64,000 nucleotides of DNA from Gracilimonas halophila (lineage in GTDB: Bacteria > Bacteroidota > Rhodothermia > Balneolales > Balneolaceae): positions 372,001 through 436,000 of the forward strand of contig NZ_JBHULI010000024.1 in assembly GCF_042684365.1 (NCBI RefSeq). The letters are read 5' to 3'. This document shows positions 20,034 to 27,805 of the stretch, piece after piece. The translations under genes and the position numbers were made by a program. The notes under the pieces were generated by a model. That model saw only the letters and a program-made list of their open reading frames with translations, ran no database searches and was not told where the DNA came from. Position 1 is the first letter of the stretch. The number at the start of each line of letters is the position of its first letter.

Positions 20034-20093
20034 ACATTCTTTTTTTTGCGTTCCGACCTATGTACGCCTTTTCTACCCTCTGGTTTCACCTAC

Positions 20094-20128
20094 AAAAAAG
20101 GCCGCAGTATAGGATACCGCAGCCTTTC
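20094..20128 (-). terminator. Rho-independent terminator of the 86-residue membrane protein gene
   Basis: Read on the minus strand, AAAGGCTGCGGTA (20115-20127) pairs with TACTGCGGCCTTT across a short loop with two wobble positions, and a run of T follows (20094-20099). It lies about 20 bases past the stop of the gene at 20149-20409 and separates it from the ABC permease. Confidence 0.75.
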
Positions 20129-20148
20129 AAAATGACATTAATAGATTT

Positions 20149-20409
20149 CTATCCCATCGATTCAAGTCCGGCTGACGACATGATCGCACCCATAAATAAA
20201 AATGCGAAAATGAGATAAAGCACAAAAAATGCAGCAAATATTATCAGCGTAGCTTTCGCCCAGTTCTTTTTATTTGGATTAGCGCTGTCACTGAATGCCC
20301 AGACCAACAACATGATAAAACCTACTATTGGTATAAATGAAATTAGTACCGAAATAACCCAGTCTTTAAGACTCATTACCGGTGCTGTTTCCCCTTGTAT
20401 ATGATCCAT
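20149..20409 (-). CDS. Small two-helix membrane protein, unknown function
   Basis: An 86-residue protein with two clear membrane segments (about 14-37 and 51-75) separated by a polar loop, SDSANPNKKNWAK. The first helix contains FIPIVGF, and the loop-helix arrangement recalls small Bacteroidota membrane proteins with no assigned function. A strong terminator follows, and the gene has its own upstream space of nearly 100 bases, so it appears to be a single-gene unit. I cannot assign a role; the membrane topology is all that the sequence supports. Confidence 0.7.
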   Translation of the reverse strand: MDHIQGETAPVMSLKDWVISVLISFIPIVGFIMLLVWAFSDSANPNKKNWAKATLIIFAAFFVLYLIFAFLFMGAIMSSAGLESMG

Positions 20410-20507
20410 AATGGTTCTCCATTAGTTAGAAATGATGGTGAATATGGGAAAACACATCGAATCTTACAACTTTAGTTCCCCATTACGAAAGCCGTAAAAA
20501 ATTAATT

Positions 20508-20951
20508 TTATTTGACTTGTATACTCATCGAATGCGAGCCGGAAGAAATAGTAAAATGAGCATCTTTCCATGAAGCTGGGCCAAATCGTCCACGCGCGTT
20601 GTTAGAAAAGCCATAAGCCTCTTTGGGAATACCAAGTATGTTTGAATCCAACTCACCATTCGTATTTTTATCATGATACACGGCAATAGCATACTCACCG
20701 TACGGCAGTTTTTCCTCATCCCAGATCAAGGTTCCGCCTTCAACAGGGAGCACAATAGCATGGATAGGGTCTTCCTTTTCATTATAGGATTCCTCAGAAT
20801 TAAAAACGGCAATTCGTATCTCCCCTTTTTCCTCAGAGATCCCTTCAATGGTAAGCTCAAAAGAAGATAATTTTTCAGGGTAGGATATTTCCTGTGCATC
20901 CACAATTTCAACAATGAACAGCGTCAGCATCAGGCTTAAAATAATCTTCAT
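20508..20951 (-). CDS. DUF2141 exported protein
   Basis: An exported protein of the DUF2141 family, small beta-rich proteins of the Bacteroidota and Proteobacteria envelope with unknown function. I place the start at the ATG at 20951, which opens a normal signal peptide (MKIILSLMLTLFIVEIVDAQ); a start 39 bases upstream would add a polar stretch before the signal. Family marks are the GEIRIAVFNSEE strand, the YGEYAIAVYHDKNTNGELD segment, and GFSNNARGRFGPASWKDA near the C terminus. Likely periplasmic or outer-membrane associated. No operon partner is evident. Confidence 0.85.
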   Translation of the reverse strand: MKIILSLMLTLFIVEIVDAQEISYPEKLSSFELTIEGISEEKGEIRIAVFNSEESYNEKEDPIHAIVLPVEGGTLIWDEEKLPYGEYAIAVYHDKNTNGELDSNILGIPKEAYGFSNNARGRFGPASWKDAHFTISSGSHSMSIQVK

Positions 20952-21009
20952 AGATTGATTAGTATTATTTGATTGATCAATAAATAACAAGTTATGAAAC
21001 CTTTGAATT

Positions 21010-21348
21010 TCAAAATAGTTTCATCCCGTTTTTTACAGGCTTTTCAGGAACGGCCAGAACCACTCTTTCTTGTGCATCGGGAAATCCCGTAACCAAACAT
21101 TCTGACATAAATGGCCCGATCTGTTTTGGCGGAAAATTTACAACCGCTATCACTTGTTTACCTTCCAGCTCATCCGGTTGGTATAACTCAGTGATCTGTG
21201 CAGATGATTTTTTGATACCTATCTCCTCTCCAAAATCGATAGTTAGTTTATAGGCCGGTTTACGTGCCTCCGGAAATACCTCTGCTTTTATAACTGTTCC
21301 CGCTCTAAACTCAACCTGCTCAAAATCGCTCTAGCTAATTTCTTTCAT
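21010..21348 (-). pseudogene. csaA: csaA (tRNA-binding chaperone-like protein) interrupted by an in-frame TAG
   Basis: Translating this stretch gives a complete CsaA of 112 codons: MKEIS, then TAG at 21331-21333, then SDFEQVEFRAGTVI, PEARKPAYKLTIDFG, IKKSSAQITELY and VVNFPPKQIGPFMSE, ending KNGMKLF and TGA. CsaA is a dimeric EMAP/OB-fold tRNA-binding protein with chaperone activity. Codon 6 is where the family usually has tryptophan (ISWxDFE), so a TGG to TAG change explains it. An in-frame ATG also exists at 21357. No other ATG, GTG or TTG lies in frame between the stop and the core fold, so no functional start is left. The rest of the frame is intact, so the lesion is recent or is a sequencing error. 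Confidence 0.85.
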
Positions 21349-21360
21349 TTTTAGCATGAA

Positions 21361-21397
21361 AGTAAAAAACCCTGTCTCCTTTTGGAAACAGGGTTTG
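21361..21397 (-). terminator. Strong terminator of glnN, directly upstream of the csaA start
   Basis: On the minus strand AAACCCTGTTTCC (21384-21396) pairs with GGAGACAGGGTTT (21367-21379) around an AAAA loop. The stem is 13 base pairs with one G-U, and six T residues follow. It ends glnN transcripts 24-50 bases past the stop. It also leaves only about ten bases before the first csaA ATG, and the loop plus stem contains AAAAGGAG, the only Shine-Dalgarno-like sequence before csaA. Confidence 0.88.
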
Positions 21398-21420
21398 TAA
21401 ATAAAGGACCGCTGTTGGTC

Positions 21421-23595
21421 TTATTTAATGAATAACATCTCACGATAAACCGGCAGTGGCCAGTAGTCATCTGCAACATAGCGCTCCAGAAAGTCAATGG
21501 AATCGCGAATATCTTTCATTACAGGAAGTACTTCTGATTCCACTTTTACCGCGTGCTCGGAACTGTCTTTATACTTCATTTTAGCCTGGACGTCTGCTAA
21601 AGTATCCAATGCTGCACCTAATTTATTCAGTTCATTATTTACCTTGGTAAGCATGGTTTTTGAACCGGAATTATCAAGTCCAAGTGCATCAGCTTTCTCT
21701 ACAGCTTTAGCCAATTCGCCAATATACCTTACCGTAGCAGGATATATCATGGTCTTGGCTATAGACTCAATGGTATCCACCTCAATAGTTCGGGTGGTGA
21801 TATACTGATCGGTCCAGATCTCCTTTCGGGAATGTACTTCCTTCTCGTTCAGTACTTTATACTTCTTGAACAACTTCACATTCTCTTTTTTGGTGAGGTA
21901 AGGTATCGCATCAGGAGTGGTTTTAAGATTCAGCAACCCACGTTTCTTCGCCTCTTTTTGCCAGTCATCAGAATAACCGTCACCGTTAAATATCACGGGC
22001 TTACATTCATTCAAACGAGCACGAAGTACACTTGCCAATGCCTTCTCAATGGAATCTCCTTTCTTCGCTTTCTTAAGGTCTTCCGTCATGTCTTCGATCG
22101 CTTCCGCAATAACAGTATTCAACACAACAATCGGGAATGATGGAGATTGATTAGAACCCAATGCACGGAATTCAAATTTATTACCTGTAAATGCAAAAGG
22201 TGATGTTCTGTTTCGATCTCCTGCATGTTTAGGAAGATCAGGAAGTACCGGTGTTCCAAGTCCTAGTAATCCTCCCTGTTTTGAACTTTTTGCACCGCCA
22301 TTGATCAGCTGCTCCACGATATCCGCAAGCTGCTCACCAATGAAAGAAGAGATGATAGCCGGAGGTGCTTCATTGGCTCCCAGCCGGTGATCATTCCCCG
22401 CATGCGCTACGGAAATTCTTAGCAGATCCTGATGGCGATATACACCCAGCAACACAGCTGTAAAGAAAAACAAGAACTTCATATTCTCGTGCGGACTTTC
22501 ACCCGGTTCCAGTAAATTATCTCCTTCAGCGGTAGAAAGTGACCAGTTCAGGTGTTTACCGCTTCCATTCAATCCATCAAATGGTTTCTCATGCATCAGG
22601 CATTCAAGGCCGTACTTTTTAGCGATCTTTTTTAGGATCATCATTGTCAGCTGCTGGTGATCTGCTGCAACATTCGCTAATTCAAAGATCGGAGCCAACT
22701 CGTACTGACTTGGAGCAACTTCATTGTGACGGGTCTTTACAGGAACTCCAAGCTTGTATAATTCCTTTTCAGCATCCAGCATGAATGACAGTACCCGCTC
22801 AGGGATGGAGCCGAAATAGTGATCATCAAGCTCTTGTCCGCGTGGAGGTTTTGCACCGACCAAAGTTCTCCCGGATGTCAAAATATCGGGACGACGATAC
22901 ACAAATTCCTGATCAATAAGGAAGTATTCCTGTTCACATCCTACAGTAGAACCTACTCTTTTCGATTCTACACCAAAAAGTTTTAATGCTTCTTTAGATG
23001 CTTTATTCAGTGCATCATTAGAACGAAGCAACGGTGTTTTATGATCCAGCGCTTCTCCTTTCCAGGAAGCAAAAGCTGTAGGGATACAGAGATAAGTTCC
23101 TTTCTGATTCTCCACAATAAAGGCCGGAGATGTGGGATCCCAGGCCGTGTAACCGCGTGCTTCAAAAGTAGGTCTCAATCCCCCACTTGGAAAACTCGAA
23201 GCATCCGGCTCCCCCTGGATCAGGTCCTTACCTGAAAATACTGCCATCGCACCGCCACCTTGATTCGGTGTAATGAAACTGTCGTGCTTCTCAGCAGTTG
23301 ATCCTGTAAGAGGCTGGAACCAGTGGGTATAGTGTGTGGCTCCCTTTTCGGTAGCCCAATCCTTCATTGCCAAAGCTACGGCGTCTGCTACATCAATATT
23401 CAGTGTTTGGCCTTCATCAATGGTTCTTTGAAGATCTTTCCATGCAGATTTAGGAAGTCGTTCCTCTAACTTGTCAAGTGTCAAAGTATTTTGCCCGAAG
23501 ATCTCCGGGATATCCATCGTAGATTTTTCTGTTTTACCCGGACGGAAGTTTCGGGCAGCAGCTAAATTATCATATCGTTGAATCGCTTTGGCCAT
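21421..23595 (-). CDS. glnN: Glutamine synthetase type III (GlnN)
   Basis: This is the ATP-dependent glutamate-ammonia ligase of the large GSIII type common in Bacteroidota and cyanobacteria. The 724-residue length is diagnostic (GSI is about 470, GSII about 350). The N-terminal GSIII domain shows GATHYTHWFQPLTG and EKHDSFI; the catalytic barrel shows GSTVGCEQEYFLID, KTRHNEVAPSQYELAP, the ATP loop FDGLNGSGKHLNWSL, and NRTSPFAFTGNKFEFRA. The C terminus has the helical GSIII extension. The start ATG follows a 279-base leader region. No nitrogen regulator is adjacent. Confidence 0.95.
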   Translation of the reverse strand: MAKAIQRYDNLAAARNFRPGKTEKSTMDIPEIFGQNTLTLDKLEERLPKSAWKDLQRTIDEGQTLNIDVADAVALAMKDWATEKGATHYTHWFQPLTGSTAEKHDSFITPNQGGGAMAVFSGKDLIQGEPDASSFPSGGLRPTFEARGYTAWDPTSPAFIVENQKGTYLCIPTAFASWKGEALDHKTPLLRSNDALNKASKEALKLFGVESKRVGSTVGCEQEYFLIDQEFVYRRPDILTSGRTLVGAKPPRGQELDDHYFGSIPERVLSFMLDAEKELYKLGVPVKTRHNEVAPSQYELAPIFELANVAADHQQLTMMILKKIAKKYGLECLMHEKPFDGLNGSGKHLNWSLSTAEGDNLLEPGESPHENMKFLFFFTAVLLGVYRHQDLLRISVAHAGNDHRLGANEAPPAIISSFIGEQLADIVEQLINGGAKSSKQGGLLGLGTPVLPDLPKHAGDRNRTSPFAFTGNKFEFRALGSNQSPSFPIVVLNTVIAEAIEDMTEDLKKAKKGDSIEKALASVLRARLNECKPVIFNGDGYSDDWQKEAKKRGLLNLKTTPDAIPYLTKKENVKLFKKYKVLNEKEVHSRKEIWTDQYITTRTIEVDTIESIAKTMIYPATVRYIGELAKAVEKADALGLDNSGSKTMLTKVNNELNKLGAALDTLADVQAKMKYKDSSEHAVKVESEVLPVMKDIRDSIDFLERYVADDYWPLPVYREMLFIK

Positions 23596-23874
23596 GTTTT
23601 TTAAAAAAGTTTAGTTATTAATTAAAATGACGACCAAAGATAAAGTTAAATTTTTGTTTTACTCAAATTATTTAATCAAAATTTTTTCAACAATTAATTT
23701 TAGAAGGTTTAATATTCCGTTTCCTTAATTAGTTTTAGCAAAAGCGCTTTCAGAGCGGTTAAAGCTTAATTTATTTTTTTGTGATTGGTTCCTTACTTCA
23801 CTTTTTAAGCCACATTCAAAAACAGTATCTTCGGTCTAAAAATTATCCACACTTATACACAAAATTAATTCTCG
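23596..23874. promoter_or_regulatory. Divergent intergenic region glnN / menA
   Basis: This AT-rich stretch must hold the promoters of the divergent glnN and menA genes. I see the palindrome-like AAAGCGCTTTCAGAGCGGTT near 23740-23760, but no convincing TAnnTTTG box on either strand. TATCTTC at 23826-23832 is a possible weak -7 element for menA, about 45 bases before its TTG start. No riboswitch or structured RNA is recognisable. Confidence 0.3.
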
Positions 23875-24762
23875 TTGAACACATCAAAATTGAGCATCTG
23901 GATCGAAGCTGCGCGACCACAGACTTTAGCTGCAGCTATAACACCTGTATTTGTTGGAGCCTCGCTGGCCTTCCAATCGGAATTACTTAACTGGACCAAT
24001 ACCACCGTTGCCCTGATCTGTGCCATGCTCATTCAGATCGGAACTAATTTCGCCAACGATTATTTCGATTTCGTCAAAGGTTCAGACACTGACGAACGCA
24101 TTGGATTTCGCAGAGCTACTGCAGCCGGACTCACCACCCCAAAACAAATGCTTAATGCAACCATCCTTACGATGGGGGGCGCCTTCTTCTTAGGCCTGTA
24201 CCTTGTTTGGTCTGCCGGATGGGTGATACTCATCATCGGACTTCTTTCCCTTCTCTTCGGTATTCTCTACACTGGCGGCCCTTTCCCTCTTGGTTATAAT
24301 GGGCTCGGAGATGTATTTGTATTCATCTTTTTTGGAACCATAGCTGTAATGACCACCTATTACGTAAATGCTCTTGAATGGTCCGAAGCTTCTTTTTGGG
24401 CGTCCCTTGCCGTCGGGGCTTTGTGCGTGAACATCTTAGTGGTGAATAACTTGCGGGATGTGGAACAGGACAAAAAATCAGGAAAGAAAACCCTTGGTGT
24501 TCTATTTGGGGAACGTGCTCTGAAACTGGAATACACCTTGATGGTTCTGCTTGCTTACGCCATCCCTCCCCATTTTTTAGTTCAACTTGAGTACAACTTT
24601 TGGATATTACTTCCATTTGCTGCAGGTCCCCTTGCTGGCTATTATGTGTACAGGGTCTGGATGGAAGAAGACAAAGTTCAACTCAATCCAATGCTGGAAA
24701 GAACGGCTCAGTTCATGGTTATTTACGGAATCTTATTCTCGATCGGTATTATATTGAACTGA
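23875..24762 (+). CDS. menA: 1,4-dihydroxy-2-naphthoate polyprenyltransferase MenA
   Basis: MenA attaches the isoprenoid tail to DHNA in the inner membrane. The 295-residue protein of the UbiA superfamily has about eight membrane helices. The first Asp-rich motif is NFANDYFDFVKGSDTDER, the second is NNLRDVEQDKKSGKKTLGV; both bind the Mg-diphosphate of the prenyl donor. The N-terminal IEAARPQTLAAAITPVFVGASLAF is characteristic of MenA. The start is TTG at 23875 with no good Shine-Dalgarno; no better start exists nearby. The stop TGA overlaps the menC ATG, so menA-menC-menE form an operon. Confidence 0.93.
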   Translation: MNTSKLSIWIEAARPQTLAAAITPVFVGASLAFQSELLNWTNTTVALICAMLIQIGTNFANDYFDFVKGSDTDERIGFRRATAAGLTTPKQMLNATILTMGGAFFLGLYLVWSAGWVILIIGLLSLLFGILYTGGPFPLGYNGLGDVFVFIFFGTIAVMTTYYVNALEWSEASFWASLAVGALCVNILVVNNLRDVEQDKKSGKKTLGVLFGERALKLEYTLMVLLAYAIPPHFLVQLEYNFWILLPFAAGPLAGYYVYRVWMEEDKVQLNPMLERTAQFMVIYGILFSIGIILN

Positions 24763-25835
24763 TGCTTAAGCTCTACACATATCACATTCCTTTCAGATCT
24801 GCTTTCGGCTCAGCGGGGAATGTGATCACTCATCGTGAGGGAATTATCCTGGTATATCGGGATAAGGATTCCGGTATCGAAGCTTATGGAGAAGTCGCAC
24901 CTCTCCCCGGTTTCTCAGAGGAAAGTTTTGAGGAAGTGAAAGAAGTGCTTCTCCTGAATAAAGCTCACCTGGAAGAAGCAATAATTGATGGAAGCGGTCA
25001 GGAAACTCTGCGGTTACTGGATCAGATACACCGGTTTCCATCCTTGAGCTTTGGTATAGACACCTTGCTATATGATCTTGCTGCCAAGCGTTCTAATAAG
25101 CCTTTGGTTCAATATCTGTTTCCGGGTTTTCATTCATCTATTCAATCGAACGGAACTTTGCCACTCAGTAATACATCGGCCACTCTATCTAAAGCTGATA
25201 CCTTGACCTCCGAAGGCTTCACAACATTGAAAGTAAAAGTTGGAAGTGATTTCAATAACGAGCTATCTGTTCTCAGTTCACTTAGGGAAAAATATCCCGA
25301 TATAAAGATCAGGATCGATGCGAATCAGGCCTGGACTGTAGATGAAGCTATCACACATTTAACCTGTATAGAAGAACTCGATATCGAATATTGCGAACAG
25401 CCGGTTCATAAAGAAAATATAGCCGGTTTGAAGAAAGTAACGGAGGCTTCGCCGATAAAAATTGCAGCGGATGAATCTGCCCGGAACAAAACAATAATTT
25501 CAGAGTTAACAGAAACTCACGCGGCCGATCTACTTATTTTCAAACCGATGCTGATGGGTACTTTCAATGATATTTTCGTAACAAAAGAGCTCGCTGATAC
25601 TCATTCTATTGAGACCGTTTTTACGACATCACTGGAAACAGCCATTGGCCGTGCAGCAATAGCGGCCATTTCAGCCGGTTTGGGAAGATACGAACGGGCT
25701 CAGGGGTTGGCTACCGGTTCTTTTCTGAAGCATGATGTAGCATCAGAAAAATGGCTTAACTTACCCGTCATTAAGTTTCCGTATAAAATTGGACTGGGAA
25801 TTTCATTACATTACGAAGGACTAAAGGAGTTATAA
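24762..25835 (+). CDS. menC: o-Succinylbenzoate synthase MenC
   Basis: MenC dehydrates SHCHC to o-succinylbenzoate; it belongs to the enolase superfamily. The frame is open from 24600, but the true start is the ATG at 24762 that overlaps the menA TGA: from there the protein opens with MLKLYTYHIPFRSAFG, as MenC should, and is 357 residues long. The lysine motif KVKVG has K157 and K159; metal ligands are in RIDANQAW, EYCEQPV and AADES; the second acid-base lysine is K261 in IFKPML. It lies between menA and menE, which supports MenC over N-acylamino-acid racemase. Confidence 0.92.
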   Translation: MLKLYTYHIPFRSAFGSAGNVITHREGIILVYRDKDSGIEAYGEVAPLPGFSEESFEEVKEVLLLNKAHLEEAIIDGSGQETLRLLDQIHRFPSLSFGIDTLLYDLAAKRSNKPLVQYLFPGFHSSIQSNGTLPLSNTSATLSKADTLTSEGFTTLKVKVGSDFNNELSVLSSLREKYPDIKIRIDANQAWTVDEAITHLTCIEELDIEYCEQPVHKENIAGLKKVTEASPIKIAADESARNKTIISELTETHAADLLIFKPMLMGTFNDIFVTKELADTHSIETVFTTSLETAIGRAAIAAISAGLGRYERAQGLATGSFLKHDVASEKWLNLPVIKFPYKIGLGISLHYEGLKEL

Positions 25836-25843
25836 AAAGGTAT

Positions 25844-27328
25844 ATGTTCAAATCACGCTTACATAGGTTTGAGTTTAAGAAAGGCGATACACCGCATGTG
25901 TTCTTGTCTTCTCAGCATGGTATGTATACCTATAGCGACCTTGATCGGTTCACGGCCTTTTTTAAAGATCTGGTTGAAAAGAAAGCAGACTCCCTCAAAT
26001 GGCCCGTTGCCTTTCTATCCGAGTCGAGTGATGTGCTCATATTCTGCATTGCAGCATGCTGGAAACTGGGCATCCCCTTTATTCCCATAAATCCCAATGT
26101 GAAGAATGAAGAACTCAAGAACTACCTTGATGCACTGAAACCGGTACTTATTTTTTGTGACGGTAATAACAGGGGACGATTGGGAGACGAAAATGTGATC
26201 AAGATGGATGAGAACTTTTTTCTCAATTCATTTACGCACGATATCAGAGACATGGAGCTTCCCGATCCTGATACCATAGACAAAGAACAGATCTTCGGGT
26301 ACTTTTTTACCTCAGGAACTTCCGGCAAGCCCAAGATCGTACCTCTTAAAAGGCGGCAGATACTTAGTGCGTCCTCAGCTTCCGCTCAGAATTTCAAACC
26401 TGATCCCAATCACTTTTGGCTTCTGTGCCTTCCACTGAATCACATCGGCGGCATTTCGATCATCCTTAGGTCGGTGATCTATGAATCGGCTATTTACAGG
26501 CTGGGGGAATTTCATGAGGAGATGGTAAAGGAGTTTTTAGGTGAAAATCAGCGTTTTCAGGCCGCTTCCCTGGTTCCTACCATGTTGAAGCGTTTACTGG
26601 ACGACCCTCTTTTTAAAACGCATCGTGATTTTAAATCTATTTTGCTGGGAGGTGGCCCCGTAACTGAAAACCTTCTGCGAAAATCAGCGGAGCGCGGTAT
26701 CCCTATCATCTCCAGTTATGGCATGACAGAAACCTGTGCACAGATCATCGCCAATCCCCTTCTGGCTCCTTCCGGAATGTACACTCCGCTTAAAAGTGTA
26801 GGAAAGCCATTCCCTCCCAATGAAATTCAGATCCGGGATGAAAACGGAAGGGTATTGGGTAAAAATCAGTCCGGAGCACTTTGGTTGAAAGGTCCCCAGG
26901 TTTTTGATGGCTATTATAGCGAAGATGAAAATGATCGTCGGTTCGACAAAGACGGATGGTTCAATACCGGGGATTATGGCCACATGAATGGCTTCGGTCA
27001 TATTTTTATAGAATCCCGAAGAAATGACCTCATCATTACCGGTGGCGAGAACGTGAACCCCAATGAAGTGGAAGAAGCCATGCTGAAACTACCAACTATA
27101 AAAGAAGCGGTAGTCATTGGCGTGCCGGATGAGGAATGGGGACAAAAAGTAACAGCGGTAGTCACCCTGAAAAACGGGAAAACACCTCAGTTAGATGAGA
27201 TCAGGGAGCAGCTCAAAGATGCCCTCACCGACTTCAAACTTCCCAAAGAACTCAAGATCGTCAAGGACTTCCCAAAAACTGATACCGGCAAAGTTAAGCG
27301 CTGGGAGTTAGTTAAAAAGTTTGGGTAG
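25844..27328 (+). CDS. menE: o-Succinylbenzoate-CoA ligase MenE
   Basis: MenE activates o-succinylbenzoate to its CoA thioester, the substrate of MenB. The 494-residue protein is an adenylate-forming ligase with the P-loop FFTSGTSGKPKIVPL, the A5 motif SSYGMTETCAQ, GWFNTGDYG, RRNDLIITGGENVNPNEVEE, and the C-terminal catalytic lysine in DTGKVKRWEL. The start ATG is 8 bases after the menC stop, preceded by AAAGG. It is the last gene of menA-menC-menE and ends with TAG. REP-like palindromes follow. Confidence 0.92.
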   Translation: MFKSRLHRFEFKKGDTPHVFLSSQHGMYTYSDLDRFTAFFKDLVEKKADSLKWPVAFLSESSDVLIFCIAACWKLGIPFIPINPNVKNEELKNYLDALKPVLIFCDGNNRGRLGDENVIKMDENFFLNSFTHDIRDMELPDPDTIDKEQIFGYFFTSGTSGKPKIVPLKRRQILSASSASAQNFKPDPNHFWLLCLPLNHIGGISIILRSVIYESAIYRLGEFHEEMVKEFLGENQRFQAASLVPTMLKRLLDDPLFKTHRDFKSILLGGGPVTENLLRKSAERGIPIISSYGMTETCAQIIANPLLAPSGMYTPLKSVGKPFPPNEIQIRDENGRVLGKNQSGALWLKGPQVFDGYYSEDENDRRFDKDGWFNTGDYGHMNGFGHIFIESRRNDLIITGGENVNPNEVEEAMLKLPTIKEAVVIGVPDEEWGQKVTAVVTLKNGKTPQLDEIREQLKDALTDFKLPKELKIVKDFPKTDTGKVKRWELVKKFG

Positions 27329-27416
27329 TGTTTGTAGGTTCTTTATTCGATAATCGCTAAACACAAGCGACATGAAATCCGATGAACCGATGCACGATTT
27401 GTCTACTCGTCCAATC

Positions 27417-27530
27417 CTGCTCCAATGGAGCAGTATGGTTGTAACACCATGCCCCCGGAAAGCCTCCTGCACCATAGGTGCAGTATGTTATGGGGTGGAT
27501 CAGGATACCGAAATCCAACTCAACATAACG
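27417..27530 (+). repeat. REP-like palindromes, family 1, degenerate copy
   Basis: Two hairpins in the same orientation, TGCTCCAATGGAGCA (27418-27432) and TGCACCATAGGTGCA (27468-27482), each followed by a GTATG-type tail, and then AACTCAACATAACG at 27517-27530. These match the first, second and third parts of the composite element at 36752-36936 and 37491-37671. The third hairpin arm here is decayed and the fourth is absent. It lies in the 476-base gap after menE. Confidence 0.7.
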
Positions 27531-27621
27531 CTCCCCAGATCTCTTAAGTCTTAAAACGAGCTCAAATAAAATTTACAAACAATAAATGTTCAACGAGCGC
27601 TGACTTAAGAGTCTTTGCACA

Positions 27622-27702
27622 GCAAGTCTCTGACTTGCACCATGGCAACCCAGTTTTGATTTAAATAGAATGAGTTGCCCTTATTGGAAGTCGGAGACTT
27701 CC
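27622..27702. repeat. REP-like palindromes, family 2, inverted pair
   Basis: GCAAGTCTCTGACTTGC (27622-27638) and GGAAGTCGGAGACTTCC (27686-27702) are two palindromes whose cores are reverse complements of each other apart from one base. GGCAAC and GTTGCC on their inner sides continue the symmetry. The pair is a convergent inverted copy of one REP-type unit. The rest of the 27329-27805 gap holds no gene I can support; the short open frames across it are produced by the repeats. Confidence 0.65.
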
Positions 27703-27805
27703 TTTGCCGAAACTTTCCAGTCTCCGCTCCGCTCAATACTGAAAAGATCCTTGGACCGACATTTTTCAAACATGTTGTCCCAATGTGCAACTCCGTAAGC
27801 GCCTC

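Noticed and set aside
23596..23874. Riboswitch or leader RNA before glnN
   Set aside because: The region is AT-rich with no recognisable glutamine or other aptamer core and no transcription-terminator pair.
24600..24761. Upstream extension of the menC reading frame (54 further codons)
   Set aside because: It lies inside the conserved end of menA in another frame; the MenC-like sequence begins at the ATG at 24762 that overlaps the menA stop.
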